Below are positions 16,520 through 26,554 of a stretch of 64,000 nt of DNA, one piece after another (position 1 is the first letter of the stretch; the number at the start of each line of letters is the position of its first letter). The stretch is from the NCBI RefSeq assembly GCF_017161405.1, contig NZ_CP071051.1, positions 992,001 to 1,056,000 of the forward strand. Direction: 5' to 3'. The notes under the pieces were generated by a model. It did not search any database. It had not been told where the DNA came from and saw only the letters and a program-made list of their open reading frames with translations. The translations under genes and the position numbers were made by a program. This DNA comes from Leucobacter sp. CX169 (lineage in GTDB: Bacteria; Actinomycetota; Actinomycetes; Actinomycetales; Microbacteriaceae).

Positions 16520-16531
16520 TGAAACGTTTCA
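16520..16531. promoter_or_regulatory. LacI-type operator, downstream copy
   Basis: TGAAACGTTTCA, a perfect 12-bp palindrome with central CG, matching the classical LacI/CcpA-class operator. It lies about 11 nt after the predicted start of transcription and would block RNA polymerase. About 90 bp separates it from the upstream copy, compatible with looping. Confidence 0.7.
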
Positions 16532-16609
16532 GAAATCACTCGGAAACGCGTTGGAAATCGTGCAGGGTACGTCAGTTTCGCAGCCCACGCGGCAGGAAGT
16601 CTGTGATCA

Positions 16610-18139
16610 ATGAAGACACAACACGCTCACGAGCCCATGCTCGAATTGCGCGGCGTCGCCAAGGCGTTCGGGCAGGTGATTGCGCTGCGCGATGGCAGCC
16701 TCACGCTGCACCCCGGCTCGATCCACGCCCTCGTCGGCGAGAACGGTGCGGGTAAATCCACCGTCGTCAAGATCATCGCCGGGCTGTATCGCCGCGACGG
16801 AGGGGAGATCCGGCTCGCAGGCGAGGTCGTCGATTTCGCGACCACCGCCGAAGCGAAGGACGCGGGCATCGCGGTCATCTACCAAGAGCCGACGCTGTTC
16901 CCCGACCTCTCGGTCACCGAGAACATCTTCATGGGGCGCCAGCCGCTTGGCCGCTTTCGCCGCATCGACCGCGGGCGCATGCGCACCGAGGTCGAAGAGC
17001 TCTTCGCCCGCCTCGGCGTCTCGATGGACCCCGAGCGCACGGCGGACGGGCTCTCCATCGCCGACCAGCAGATGATCGAGATCGCAAAGGCCATCTCGCT
17101 CGACGCACGCGTGCTCATCATGGACGAACCCACCGCCGCCCTCTCGGGCATCGAGGTGGAACGGCTCTTCCAAGTGGCACGGGCGCTGCGCGACGAGGGC
17201 CGCGCGCTGGTGTTCATCTCGCACCGCTTTGATGAAGTCTTCGCGCTCTGCGACACCATCACCGTCATGCGCGACGGCAGCTATGTCTCAACCACGGCCA
17301 TCGCCGACACTGACCCCGACACGGTCGTCGCCGAGATGGTCGGCCGCGAAATCACCGAGCTCTTCCCCAAGACGGTCGCCGAGATCGGCGCCCCGGTGCT
17401 AGAGGTGAGTGGGCTCACGAGCCCCGGCGTCTTCACCGACATCAGCTTCACGGTGCACGCGGGCGAGATTGTCGGCTTGGCCGGTCTCGTCGGCGCAGGC
17501 CGCAGCGAAGTCGCCCGCGCGATCTTTGGCGTCGACGGCTACCGCAGCGGCAGCGTCCGCGTCGCGGGTGAGGTCGTGCCCAAGAAGCAGCCGACCGCGG
17601 CAATGCGCGCGGGCCTCGCGCTCGTCCCCGAGGATCGCCGCAAGCAGGGTCTCGTGCTTGACGAGAGCGTGGCGCGCAACACGGCCTCTGCCGTTCTGGG
17701 CTCGATTTCGAAGCTCGGCTTGGTGACGAACGGCGCCGAGATGCGGGCCGCTCGCCCCTGGTCCGAGAAGCTCGAGGTCAAGGCGAACGCGATGACCACC
17801 CTCACTGGCACGCTGTCGGGTGGCAACCAGCAGAAGGTCGTGCTGGGCAAGTGGCTCGCCACTGACCCGCGCGTGCTCATCATCGACGAGCCCACTCGCG
17901 GCATCGACGTGGGTACGAAATCAGAGGTGCACCGGCTGCTCTCGGCGCTCGCCGGGCAGGGCTTGGCGATCCTGATGATCTCGAGCGAGCTTCCCGAGGT
18001 ACTCGGCATGGCCGACCGCGTCGTGGTCATGCGCGAGGGGCACATCACCGCGACGATCGACCGTTCGAACGCCACTCAAGAGAACGTCATGCGCGCGGCA
18101 ACTCAGGGCGCGAACGACGAGATGGAGCCTTCCGCATGA
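16610..18139 (+). CDS. rhaT: rhamnose ABC transporter ATP-binding protein
   Basis: A 509-aa RbsA-type protein with two ABC domains. Walker [10 protein letters not shown] near residue 43, a first signature, Walker [13 protein letters not shown], a second-half [13 protein letters not shown] and signature LSGGNQQK with Walker [13 protein letters not shown]. It powers sugar import with the two permeases and the lipoprotein encoded downstream. Start ATG 16610 has GGAAG about 10 nt upstream. Its stop overlaps the next gene's start (ATGA). Rhamnose specificity is from the complete rha operon, not from the ATPase itself. Confidence 0.87.
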   Translation: MKTQHAHEPMLELRGVAKAFGQVIALRDGSLTLHPGSIHALVGENGAGKSTVVKIIAGLYRRDGGEIRLAGEVVDFATTAEAKDAGIAVIYQEPTLFPDLSVTENIFMGRQPLGRFRRIDRGRMRTEVEELFARLGVSMDPERTADGLSIADQQMIEIAKAISLDARVLIMDEPTAALSGIEVERLFQVARALRDEGRALVFISHRFDEVFALCDTITVMRDGSYVSTTAIADTDPDTVVAEMVGREITELFPKTVAEIGAPVLEVSGLTSPGVFTDISFTVHAGEIVGLAGLVGAGRSEVARAIFGVDGYRSGSVRVAGEVVPKKQPTAAMRAGLALVPEDRRKQGLVLDESVARNTASAVLGSISKLGLVTNGAEMRAARPWSEKLEVKANAMTTLTGTLSGGNQQKVVLGKWLATDPRVLIIDEPTRGIDVGTKSEVHRLLSALAGQGLAILMISSELPEVLGMADRVVVMREGHITATIDRSNATQENVMRAATQGANDEMEPSA

Positions 18140-19182
18140 GCCTCGTGACCGCCACCCCCGTGCAGACGGGCCCGAAGCAGAGCGGCTTGGTGACCGCGCT
18201 CGGCAAGCTGACGCGCGCCCGCGAGGCGAGCATTGTTTTGGCCGTACTCGTCGTCGTGTTCGCGGCGACGCTCAAGAACCCGAACTTCCTCTTCTCCGCT
18301 GACGGCTACCGCGACCTGTGGCTGACGCCCTCGCTGCTCGCGCTTGTCGCCGTCGGCCAGGCCGTAGTGCTCATCACTCGCAACGTTGACCTGTCGGTCG
18401 GTTCGGTGCTGGGCCTCAGCGCGTACCTGACCGGTCGGCTCTTCATTGACCTCCCGGGCCTGCCGGTCATTGTCGTGATCGCGATCGCTGTGATTTTCGG
18501 CGGTGTGCTGGGCCTCATCAACGGCGCGCTGGTCGCCTTCGCGCGAGTGCCGGCACTCGTCATCACCCTCGGCACAATGTATGTCTATCGCGGCATCAAT
18601 GTCTGGTGGACGGGCTCCGACCGCATTAACGCCTCGGACATGCCGAAGTCCTTCCTGGCCCTCGGCACCGCACAGTTCCTGACGATCCCGGTGCTGACGA
18701 TTATCGCGCTCGTCGTGCTGATCGCCGTCGCCTGGTGGATGAAGAACACCCGTGGCGGGCGCGAAAGCTACGCAATCGGATCTGACCCCGGCGCGGCCGA
18801 GCTCTACGGCTTGCCGGTGACGCGGCGCATCCTCACCGCGTTCGTCCTCTCGGGCGCGCTTGCCGGGTTCGCCGGCGTGCTCTACGCGGCACGCTACGGC
18901 ACGATCAGTTCCCAGGCAGGATCCGGCTGGGAGCTGGAGGCGGTCGGCGCCGCAGTGATTGGCGGCGTCGCGATCTTCGGCGGCGTCGGCAGCGTCTGGG
19001 GCGCGGCGATTGGCGCGATCCTGCTCCTCACTATTAACCGTGCGCTCCCGGTGCTGGGGGTCCCCGACTTCTGGCAGCGCGCGGTCGTCGGCGTCCTCAT
19101 CATTGGCGCCATTGTGCTCGACCGGTTGCTCTCGCTCCGGCAACACCGAAAGCTCATCGAAGAGCGGGAGATTCAGCGATGA
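18136..19182 (+). CDS. rhaP: rhamnose ABC transporter permease 1
   Basis: A 348-aa membrane protein of the ribose/rhamnose permease family with 8-10 hydrophobic helices; [18 protein letters not shown] near residue 80 is a characteristic conserved stretch. With the second permease it should form the heterodimeric channel typical of rhamnose importers. The start overlaps the ATPase stop (ATGA at 18136), and the stop overlaps the next start in the same way, indicating tight translational coupling. Confidence 0.86.
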   Translation: MSLVTATPVQTGPKQSGLVTALGKLTRAREASIVLAVLVVVFAATLKNPNFLFSADGYRDLWLTPSLLALVAVGQAVVLITRNVDLSVGSVLGLSAYLTGRLFIDLPGLPVIVVIAIAVIFGGVLGLINGALVAFARVPALVITLGTMYVYRGINVWWTGSDRINASDMPKSFLALGTAQFLTIPVLTIIALVVLIAVAWWMKNTRGGRESYAIGSDPGAAELYGLPVTRRILTAFVLSGALAGFAGVLYAARYGTISSQAGSGWELEAVGAAVIGGVAIFGGVGSVWGAAIGAILLLTINRALPVLGVPDFWQRAVVGVLIIGAIVLDRLLSLRQHRKLIEEREIQR

Positions 19183-20237
19183 CCACCCTCACCACCGGTC
19201 CTGTGACGACCAGCTTCAAGCCGATCGCCAATTACGATCGACCGCTCTGGCAGCGCATCTTCATGACCCGAGAGATGGCCATCATCGCCCTCTTCCTCGT
19301 GGTCGTCGTCGTCGCGGCACTCATCGTGCCCAACTTCGACAGCAAGTTGACCATGACGTACTTGCTGCTCGATATGTTCCCGATCTTGATCATCGCGCTG
19401 CCGATGACGGCGATCATCGTCACGGGCGAGATCGATCTATCGGTCGCGAGCGTCGTCGGGCTCTCGAGCGTGCTGACCGGCGTGCTCACGCAGGCGGGGG
19501 TTCCCTTCGGGCTCACCATCGTGCTGGCCATCGTCGCCGGTGTGCTCGCAGGGGCATTGAACGGGTTCCTCGTCACCGTCGTCGGTTTACCGTCGCTCGC
19601 CGTGACGATCGGCACGCTCGCGCTGTATCGCGGGCTCGCGGTCGGCCTGCTCGGCACGACCGCGGTCACGGACTTCCCGGAGTTCTGGACCTCCCTCGCG
19701 AAGGCCAAGATCGGCGATACCGGGGTTCCGGTCGTGGTGATCCTGTTCGTGGTGCTCGCGATCGCGTTCGCGGTCATGCTCCACCTGACGCGGTTCGGCC
19801 GCGGGGTGTTCGCGCTCGGGCTGTCGCCCGACGCCGCGCGCTTCTCGGGAGTGAACGTCGAGCGCACGAAGTTCCTGCTGTTCGTGTTCTGCGGCGGGGT
19901 ATCAGCCCTCGCCGGCGTGTATTACACGCTGCGCTACGGCAGCGCCCGCGGCGACAACGCCACCGGCATGGAGATGCAGGTCATCGCGGCAGTGCTGCTC
20001 GGCGGCGTCTCGATCTTCGGCGGGCGCGGCGCAATGCACGGCGTCATCGCCGGCGTGCTGCTGATCGGCGTGCTCGGCAGTGCGCTGCGCCTCGCGAACG
20101 TGACCTCCGACGTCATCAACATCATCACCGGCGTGCTGCTGATCGCCGCGGTGGTGTCGTCGAGCGTCTTTGCGGCGTTCCGCAACCGGCGACGATCCGG
20201 TCGCCCGCTGAAGCTCGCGGGCTCCACCACGCCCTAG
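19179..20237 (+). CDS. rhaQ: rhamnose ABC transporter permease 2
   Basis: A 352-aa paralogue of the preceding permease with the same family stretch (TGEIDLSVASVVGLSS near residue 83) and 8-10 membrane helices. Two permease genes in a row after one ATPase is the usual layout of the rhamnose transporter rhaSTPQ. Start ATGA overlaps the previous stop. The end is followed by about 80 bp before the binding-protein gene, which has its own Shine-Dalgarno. Confidence 0.86.
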   Translation: MTTLTTGPVTTSFKPIANYDRPLWQRIFMTREMAIIALFLVVVVVAALIVPNFDSKLTMTYLLLDMFPILIIALPMTAIIVTGEIDLSVASVVGLSSVLTGVLTQAGVPFGLTIVLAIVAGVLAGALNGFLVTVVGLPSLAVTIGTLALYRGLAVGLLGTTAVTDFPEFWTSLAKAKIGDTGVPVVVILFVVLAIAFAVMLHLTRFGRGVFALGLSPDAARFSGVNVERTKFLLFVFCGGVSALAGVYYTLRYGSARGDNATGMEMQVIAAVLLGGVSIFGGRGAMHGVIAGVLLIGVLGSALRLANVTSDVINIITGVLLIAAVVSSSVFAAFRNRRRSGRPLKLAGSTTP

Positions 20238-20315
20238 GGCACCCTCATACCAATCCGAATGATGTACCCCCAACAGCCTCGCCCGAGGGCGAGACAACGA
20301 AAGGAAACCCGAACA

Positions 20316-21353
20316 ATGTGGTTCAACACGCATAAGAAGGCCGGGGCAGTGCTCGCGCTGGCTGCAACGACCGCCCTCCTCCTCTCCGGTTGTGGTGCGA
20401 GCTCGGACTCAGGCAGCGACGCCGGCTCGGGCGACGGTGCTGGCGCAAGCGTGACCTTCCTGCCGAAGAACCTCGGCAACCCCTACTTCGACACGTCGAG
20501 CAAGGGTGGCAAGGCGGCTGTCGAAGAGTTCGGCGGCACCTTCAACGAGGTCGGTCCCGCTGAAGCAACCCCCGACGCACAGGTGAGCTTCATCAACACC
20601 GCGATGCAGCAGGGCGTGGGCGCGCTCGCCGTCTCGGCGAACGACCCGAAGGCCATCTGCGATGCCCTGAACGAGGCTCGCGACAACGACGTTAAGGTCG
20701 TCACGTTCGACTCGGATACCAACGTCGAGTGCCGCGACTTGTTCGTCAACCAGGCGGATGCCGAAGGCATCGCCAAGGTGCAGGTGGACATGATTACCGA
20801 GCAGATCGGTGACGCCGGCCAGATCGCCGTGCTGTCGGCCTCGGCCAACGCGACGAACCAGAACGCCTGGATCGACATGATGAAGGAAGAGCTTGCGGCG
20901 AACCACCCGGACGTCGAACTCGTCGAGGTTGTCTACGGCGACGACGACGACCAGACCTCGTTCGACAAGACTGCGGCGCTGCTGCAGACCTACCCGGAGC
21001 TCAAGGGCATCGTCTCGCCGACCACCGTCGGCATCGCGGCAGCGGCTCGCTACCTCTCGACCTCGGACGCGAAGGGCACAGTCGCGCTGACCGGTCTCGG
21101 CACCCCGAACCAGATGCGTGAGTTCGTTGAGGACGGCACCGTCACCGAGTTCGCACTCTGGAACCCGGAAGACCTCGGCTACCTGACCGCGTTCGCGGCG
21201 AACGCTCTGGTTGCCGGCGACATCACCGGTGCAGAGGGTGACACCTTCGAGGCGGGCAAGCTCGGCGAGTTCACGGTTGGCGCCGACGGCGTCGTCCTGC
21301 TGGGCGAGCCCTACCGCTTCAACACCGAGAACATCGGCGACTTCGACTTCTAA
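20316..21353 (+). CDS. rhaS: rhamnose-binding lipoprotein
   Basis: A 345-aa substrate-binding protein. The signal peptide ends with lipobox LSGC (Cys near residue 27); a Ser/Gly/Asp linker follows, then a type-1 periplasmic binding fold starting VTFLPKNLGNPYFDTSS, a very typical rhamnose-binding N-terminus. It captures rhamnose outside the membrane for RhaPQT. I chose ATG 20316 over 20259 because AAAGGAAA lies about 8 nt upstream and the signal peptide begins there. Followed by a strong hairpin. Confidence 0.88.
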   Translation: MWFNTHKKAGAVLALAATTALLLSGCGASSDSGSDAGSGDGAGASVTFLPKNLGNPYFDTSSKGGKAAVEEFGGTFNEVGPAEATPDAQVSFINTAMQQGVGALAVSANDPKAICDALNEARDNDVKVVTFDSDTNVECRDLFVNQADAEGIAKVQVDMITEQIGDAGQIAVLSASANATNQNAWIDMMKEELAANHPDVELVEVVYGDDDDQTSFDKTAALLQTYPELKGIVSPTTVGIAAAARYLSTSDAKGTVALTGLGTPNQMREFVEDGTVTEFALWNPEDLGYLTAFAANALVAGDITGAEGDTFEAGKLGEFTVGADGVVLLGEPYRFNTENIGDFDF

Positions 21354-21361
21354 GTCGCCAC

Positions 21362-21408
21362 GCTGGCGCAGGATCCCGGCCGGGCAGGGCCCGGGATCCT
21401 GCGCCAGC
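21362..21408 (+). terminator. intercistronic stem-loop after rhaS
   Basis: Perfect 18-bp arms GCTGGCGCAGGATCCCGG (21362-21379) and the exact complement (21391-21408), starting 8 bp after the rhaS stop. As catabolic genes continue on the same strand 60 bp later, it is probably a partial terminator or an RNA stabiliser that raises the level of binding protein. Confidence 0.65.
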
Positions 21409-21467
21409 ACCCAGCCAGCTGCACCACAGTGCGCCCCCACCGCACCACCGCCTGAACCGGAGAACCG

Positions 21468-21854
21468 ATGCGCGTCTGCTTCCAAATGCAGGTCAAGCCT
21501 GACCGCCTGGCGGAGTATGCAGAGCGGCACGCGGCCGTCTGGCCAGACATGCTGCAGGCCATCGAAGACTCGGGCCGGCACAACTATTCGCTCTTTCTCC
21601 GCGACGACGGGCTGCTCATCGGCTACTACGAGGTCGAGGACGACCAGGCTGCGCAGCGGGCCCTCGAACAGGATCCGCGAACGGCCGAATGGGAAACCCA
21701 GATGGCCGAACTCTTCGTCGCCTCATCGGGCCGCCCCGACCAAGAGGCCCCCAGACTCACCGAGGTGTTCCATCTCGAAGACCAACTCTCCGGGCATCGC
21801 TCGGCCACAGATCGCGCCGCGGGCGCGTCACCAGACAGAAAGCACACACCATGA
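21468..21854 (+). CDS. rhaM: L-rhamnose mutarotase
   Basis: Interconverts the anomers of L-rhamnose to feed the isomerase. The 128-aa protein starts MRVCFQMQVKPDRLAEYAERHAAVW, and the dimeric alpha-beta barrel core with the catalytic His near residue 21 and the YSLFLRDDGLLIGYYE strand is typical of the family (usually about 105 aa). The C-terminal 20 residues are an extra, low-complexity tail. ATG 21468 has GGAGAACCG close by. It overlaps the rhaI start by ATGA at 21851. Confidence 0.9.
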   Translation: MRVCFQMQVKPDRLAEYAERHAAVWPDMLQAIEDSGRHNYSLFLRDDGLLIGYYEVEDDQAAQRALEQDPRTAEWETQMAELFVASSGRPDQEAPRLTEVFHLEDQLSGHRSATDRAAGASPDRKHTP

Positions 21855-23023
21855 GCTCCATGCTGACTCCTGACATGCTGGCCGTTCTCGAACGCCAGGC
21901 CATCGAAGTCCCCTCCTGGGCCTACGGAAATTCGGGAACCCGCTTCAAGGTGTTCGGCACACCGGGCACCCCGCGCGACCCGTTCGAGAAGATCGCTGAC
22001 GCAGCGCAGGTCCACCGCTACACGGCGCTCGCGCCGGCCGTCGCGATTCATATCCCCTGGGACCGCACCCCCGACTACGGGGTGCTCGGTGAATTTGCCG
22101 AGGCGCAGGGCGTCGAGATCGGCACCGTGAACTCGAACACGTTCCAGGACGACGCCTATAAGTTTGGCTCGCTCACGCACGAGGACGCGGCGGTGCGACG
22201 GCAGGCCATCGATCACCACCTCGAGTGCATTGACATCATGCACCAGACGGGCTCGCGCGATCTCAAGATCTGGCTCGCCGATGGCTCGAATTACCCCGGC
22301 CAGGCGGACCTGCGCGGCCGACAGGATCGCCTCCACGAGTCGCTGCAGGAAATCTACGCCCGGCTCTCGGGCGAGCAGCGCATGGTGCTTGAGTACAAGT
22401 TCTTCGAGCCGGCTTTTTACCACACCGACGTACCCGACTGGGGTACCTCGTACGCCCAGGTGGCGGCGCTGGGGGACCGCGCAATGGTCTGCCTCGACAC
22501 GGGCCACCACGCGCCCGGCACCAACATCGAGTTCATCGTGATGCAGCTGTTGCGCCTCGGCAAGCTCGGCTCGTTCGACTTCAACTCCCGCTTCTACGCC
22601 GACGACGACCTGATTGTCGGTGCTGCCGATCCGTTCCAGCTGTTCCGCATCCTCTTCGAGGTGCTGCGCGGCGGCGGGCTCGACGTCGACACGCCGGTCG
22701 CGTTTATGCTCGACCAGTGCCACAACGTCGAGGACAAGATCCCGGGCCAGATCCGCTCGGTGCTCAACGTGCAGGAGATGACGGCTCGCGCGCTGCTCGT
22801 GGACCGCGAGGCGCTCTCCGTCGCGCAGCGCGCGGGCGACGTGCTCGGCGCTCACGCGCTGTTCATGGACGCGTTCCAGACCGACGTTCGCCCGGCGCTT
22901 GCCCAGTGGCGTGAGTCGCGCGGCATGGCCGGCGACCCGATGGCGGCGTACGCGGCCTCGGGCTACTTCGAGAAGATCTCTGCCGAGCGCGTGGGCGGCA
23001 CCCAGGCGAGCTGGGGCGCATAG
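21851..23023 (+). CDS. rhaI: L-rhamnose isomerase
   Basis: Converts L-rhamnose to L-rhamnulose in the cytoplasm using divalent metals. The 390-aa protein is of the RhaI type (xylose-isomerase-like TIM barrel) found in actinobacteria and rhizobia rather than the E. coli RhaA type. Visible marks include EYKFFEPAFYHTDVPDWG (metal-site Glu and His), CLDTGHHAPGTNIE and FNSRFYADDDLIVG. The start ATG 21851 overlaps the rhaM stop; the frame open upstream from 21689 is antisense-like extension. Followed after about 50 bp by the aldolase/dehydrogenase gene. Confidence 0.9.
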   Translation: MSSMLTPDMLAVLERQAIEVPSWAYGNSGTRFKVFGTPGTPRDPFEKIADAAQVHRYTALAPAVAIHIPWDRTPDYGVLGEFAEAQGVEIGTVNSNTFQDDAYKFGSLTHEDAAVRRQAIDHHLECIDIMHQTGSRDLKIWLADGSNYPGQADLRGRQDRLHESLQEIYARLSGEQRMVLEYKFFEPAFYHTDVPDWGTSYAQVAALGDRAMVCLDTGHHAPGTNIEFIVMQLLRLGKLGSFDFNSRFYADDDLIVGAADPFQLFRILFEVLRGGGLDVDTPVAFMLDQCHNVEDKIPGQIRSVLNVQEMTARALLVDREALSVAQRAGDVLGAHALFMDAFQTDVRPALAQWRESRGMAGDPMAAYAASGYFEKISAERVGGTQASWGA

Positions 23024-23075
23024 GGCGCTGCCCACCAAATTTGATTCAACGCATCACGCAGAAGGAACGCGACTC

Positions 23076-25112
23076 ATGACGAACAACACAGCAGCTGCAC
23101 TCATCGCTCGTTCGAACAGCCTCGGCGCCGATAAGAAGAACACGAACTTCGCTGGCGGGAACACTTCGGCAAAGGGCGTTGACCGCGACCCGGTCACCGG
23201 CGACGAGGTCGAGCTCATGTGGGTGAAGGGCTCTGGCGGAGACCTCGGCACGCTCACGGAGAGCGGACTGTCGGTGCTCCGCCTCGACCGCATGCGTGCG
23301 CTCGTGAATGTCTACCCTGGGCTCGCCCGCGAGGACGAGATGGTCGCGGCGTTCGATTACTGCCTGCACGGCAAGGGCGGTGCGACCCCCTCGATCGATA
23401 CCGCGATGCACGGGCTCGTGAACGTGGCGCACGTTGATCATCTGCACCCCGACTCGGGCATCGCGATCGCGACAGCGGCTGACGGTGAGGCGCTCACCGC
23501 GAAGATCTTCGGCGGCAAGGTCGCCTGGGTGCCGTGGCGCCGCCCCGGCTTCCAGCTGGGCCTCGACATGCGCGCGATCCAGGAGGCGAACCCCGGCGCG
23601 GTCGGCTGCATCCTGGGCGGCCACGGCATCACCGCCTGGGGCGAGACGAGCGAGGAGTGCGAGCGCAACTCTCGCTGGATCATCGACACCGCAGCGGCGT
23701 ACATCGCTGAGCACGGCTCGAAAGCGCCCTTCGGGGGCACGGTGGCCGGCTTCGAGGCGCTGCCCGAGGCCGAGCGCCGCGCGCGTGCCGCGGCCCTCGC
23801 GCCCGCCATCCGCGGCCTCGCCTCGCGCGACAAGCCCATGGTCGGCCACTTCACCGACAGCGACGCCGTCCTCGACTTCCTCGCCAGCGAGAAGCTGCTG
23901 CCGCTCGCGGCCCTCGGCACGAGCTGCCCCGACCACTTCCTGCGCACCAAGGTGCGCCCCATGGTGCTCGACCTGCCGACGACCGCGACGCTCGACGAGC
24001 AGCTCGCCCGCTTGCGCGAGGTGCACGAGGCCTACCGTGCCGACTACCGCGCCTACTATGAGGCGCACGCCGACGATGCGAGCCCCGCGATGCGCGGCGC
24101 AGACCCGCTGATTGTGCTCGTCCCCGGCGTCGGTATGTTCAGCTACGGCGTCAATAAGCAGACCGCCCGCGTCGCCGGCGAGTTCTACGTCAACGCGATC
24201 AACGTGATGCGCGGCGCCGAGTCGCTCTCGACGTACGCCCCGATTAGCGACGCCGACAAGTTCAGCATCGAGTACTGGGCGCTCGAAGAGGCGAAGCTGC
24301 AGCGGCTGCCGAAGCCGAAGTCGCACCAGGGACGCATCGCGTTCGTCACGGGCGCGGCCTCGGGCATCGGCAAGGCCATCGCCACGCGCCTTGCGGCCGA
24401 GGGCGCGTGCGTCGTCGTCGCCGACCTCGACCTCGAAAAAGCACAGGCTGCCGCGGCTGAGCTCGGAGGCACCGACGTGGCGATCGGCGTCGCCGCAAAC
24501 GTGGCCGATGGGGTCGCGGTGCAGGCCGCGGTTGACGCGGCGGTGCTCGCCTTCGGCGGCATCGACCTCGTCGTGAACAACGCCGGCCTGTCGCTCTCCA
24601 AGCCCCTGCTCGAGACCACCGAGAAGGATTGGGAGCTGCAGCACGACGTGATGGCGAAGGGCTCGTTCCTGGTCTCGCAGGCCGCCGCCCGTGCGCTGAT
24701 CGCGCAGGAGATGGGCGGTGACATCGTCTATATCTCGTCCAAGAACAGTGTGTTCGCCGGCCCCAACAACATCGCCTACTCGGCGACGAAGGCTGACCAG
24801 GCACACCAGGTGCGCCTGCTCGCGGTTGAGCTCGGCGAGTATGGGGTGCGCGTCAACGGCATTAACCCCGACGGCGTCGTGCGTGGATCCGGCATCTTCG
24901 CCTCGGGCTGGGGCGCGAACCGCGCCGCGACCTACGGCGTCGACGAGCAGGATCTCGGCCAGTTCTACGCGAACCGCACCATCCTCAAGCGCGAGGTTGT
25001 CCCCGAGAATGTCGCCGACGCGGTGTACGTGCTGACCGGGTCGGAGCTCTCGCGTACGACCGGGCTGCACATCCCCGTCGACTCCGGCGTTGCGGCGGCA
25101 TTCCTGCGATGA
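23076..25112 (+). CDS. rhaD: bifunctional rhamnulose-1-phosphate aldolase/L-lactaldehyde dehydrogenase
   Basis: A 678-aa two-domain enzyme. The N-terminal part (to about residue 400) is a class II aldolase domain with GGNTSAKG and the metal-site HVDHLHPDS region; it splits L-rhamnulose-1-phosphate into DHAP and L-lactaldehyde. The C-terminal part (about 420-678) is a short-chain dehydrogenase with the NAD motif TGAASGIGKA, NNAG, and the catalytic YSATK; it would oxidise lactaldehyde to L-lactate. ATG 23076 has AAGGA upstream. The family is known as RhaEW in bacilli. Its stop overlaps the kinase start (ATGA at 25109). Confidence 0.88.
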   Translation: MTNNTAAALIARSNSLGADKKNTNFAGGNTSAKGVDRDPVTGDEVELMWVKGSGGDLGTLTESGLSVLRLDRMRALVNVYPGLAREDEMVAAFDYCLHGKGGATPSIDTAMHGLVNVAHVDHLHPDSGIAIATAADGEALTAKIFGGKVAWVPWRRPGFQLGLDMRAIQEANPGAVGCILGGHGITAWGETSEECERNSRWIIDTAAAYIAEHGSKAPFGGTVAGFEALPEAERRARAAALAPAIRGLASRDKPMVGHFTDSDAVLDFLASEKLLPLAALGTSCPDHFLRTKVRPMVLDLPTTATLDEQLARLREVHEAYRADYRAYYEAHADDASPAMRGADPLIVLVPGVGMFSYGVNKQTARVAGEFYVNAINVMRGAESLSTYAPISDADKFSIEYWALEEAKLQRLPKPKSHQGRIAFVTGAASGIGKAIATRLAAEGACVVVADLDLEKAQAAAAELGGTDVAIGVAANVADGVAVQAAVDAAVLAFGGIDLVVNNAGLSLSKPLLETTEKDWELQHDVMAKGSFLVSQAAARALIAQEMGGDIVYISSKNSVFAGPNNIAYSATKADQAHQVRLLAVELGEYGVRVNGINPDGVVRGSGIFASGWGANRAATYGVDEQDLGQFYANRTILKREVVPENVADAVYVLTGSELSRTTGLHIPVDSGVAAAFLR

Positions 25113-26545
25113 CGAAGCGGGCGAAGACCGCTGGGGCGGTCGCAGCGGTAGACCTGGGAGCGACGAGCGGCCGGGTCATTGTCGGGCGGGTCTTGGACGG
25201 CACGCTTGACATGCGGCACGTCTCGCGGTTCGCAAACGACCCCGTGCGCACGCGCGACGGGCTGCACTGGAACCTGCTCGAGCTCTACCGGCAGGTCGTC
25301 CTCGGGCTTTCGGCCGCCGAGCGCGAAGAGCCCGGCGAGATCGCGAGCGTGGGCATCGACTCGTGGGCGGTCGACTACGGGCTCATGCGTGGCGGACGGC
25401 TGCTCGGCATGCCGTTCCACTACCGGGACGAGCGTAACGACACGGGGGTTGCCTCCGTCCACTCGCGCATCGGCGCCCCCGAGCTCTACGCGCGCAACGG
25501 CCTCCAGCACCTGCCCTTCAACACGGTGTTTCAGCTCGCCACCGAGGGTGAACTGCTGGGCTTTGCCGACCAGATGCTGCTCGTGCCTGACCTGCTCAAC
25601 TTCTGGCTCACTGGCCAGGTGGCGGCCGAGCGCACAAACGCGTCTACAACGGGCCTGCTCGACGCGCGCACGGGCGAGTGGGACCTGGAGCTCGCGCGCC
25701 GACTGGACATTCCCGAGCGCCTGCTGCCGCGGCTCATCGATGCCGGGGCGCCGGTCGGCAGGCTCATCCCAGAGGTCGCGCGAGAGGTCGGGCGCACGCT
25801 CGAGGTCGTCGCCGTGGGCTCGCACGACACCGCCTCAGCGGTCGTCGCCATCCCGAACACGGGGACCGATTTCGCCTACATCTCGTGCGGTACCTGGGGC
25901 CTCGTCGGCCTCGAGCTTGAGGCCCCCGTGCTCACCGAGGCGGCGCGCGCCGCCAACTTCACGAACGAGGGCGGCGTGGACGGTCGCACCCGCTTCCTGC
26001 ACAACGTTATGGGTCTGTGGCTCGTGTCCGAATCACTGCGCCACTGGGAGCCGACGGCGACCGATGCTCAGCGCGCGAGCCTGCTCGGTGAGCTGCTCGC
26101 CGAGGCGGCGCGCGTGTCACCCGAGGTGCCGGTGTTCGACGTCAACGACCCGGCCTTCATGCCCACGGGGGACATCCCCGAGCGCATTCGCGGCTGGTAT
26201 CGGGCGCACGGCGAGCGCGTTCCCGAGACTCGGGGCGAGATCGTGCGCTGCATCATCGAGAGCCTCGCCCAGGCGTTCGCCGAGGCGGTCGTCACGGCCG
26301 GGGAACTCGCTGATCACGACGTCAGCGTGATCCACCTGGTGGGCGGGGGTTCGCAGAACGCTCTGCTCTGCCAGGCGACCGCCAATCGATCGGGCAAGCG
26401 CGTCGTCGCGGGCCCGATCGAGGCCACCGCGATGGGTAACCTGCTCGTCCAGGCCCGTGCCATCGGGCAGGTGGGATCCGGCCTCGAGGCCATCCGCGAG
26501 GTTGTCCGCCGTTCCACACACGTCTCTGAATATCTGCCTGAATAG
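25109..26545 (+). CDS. rhaB: rhamnulokinase
   Basis: Phosphorylates L-rhamnulose to L-rhamnulose-1-phosphate. A 478-aa FGGY-family sugar kinase with the N-terminal ATPase strand VAAVDLGATSGRVIVG, GIDSWAVDYGL near residue 88, SCGTWGLVG in the middle and the second ATP-binding strand IHLVGGGSQNALLCQ near residue 410. Overlaps the upstream stop by ATGA and is followed 9 bp later by the lactate dehydrogenase gene. The order mutarotase-isomerase-aldolase/DH-kinase gives every step from rhamnose to lactate and DHAP. Confidence 0.93.
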   Translation: MTKRAKTAGAVAAVDLGATSGRVIVGRVLDGTLDMRHVSRFANDPVRTRDGLHWNLLELYRQVVLGLSAAEREEPGEIASVGIDSWAVDYGLMRGGRLLGMPFHYRDERNDTGVASVHSRIGAPELYARNGLQHLPFNTVFQLATEGELLGFADQMLLVPDLLNFWLTGQVAAERTNASTTGLLDARTGEWDLELARRLDIPERLLPRLIDAGAPVGRLIPEVAREVGRTLEVVAVGSHDTASAVVAIPNTGTDFAYISCGTWGLVGLELEAPVLTEAARAANFTNEGGVDGRTRFLHNVMGLWLVSESLRHWEPTATDAQRASLLGELLAEAARVSPEVPVFDVNDPAFMPTGDIPERIRGWYRAHGERVPETRGEIVRCIIESLAQAFAEAVVTAGELADHDVSVIHLVGGGSQNALLCQATANRSGKRVVAGPIEATAMGNLLVQARAIGQVGSGLEAIREVVRRSTHVSEYLPE

Positions 26546-26554
26546 GGGTCACCC

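Noticed and set aside
20251-20262. CAATCCGAAT before rhaS as another SigK promoter
   Set aside because: There is no CCATCC-like hexamer 15 nt upstream, and the gene belongs to the rhamnose operon.
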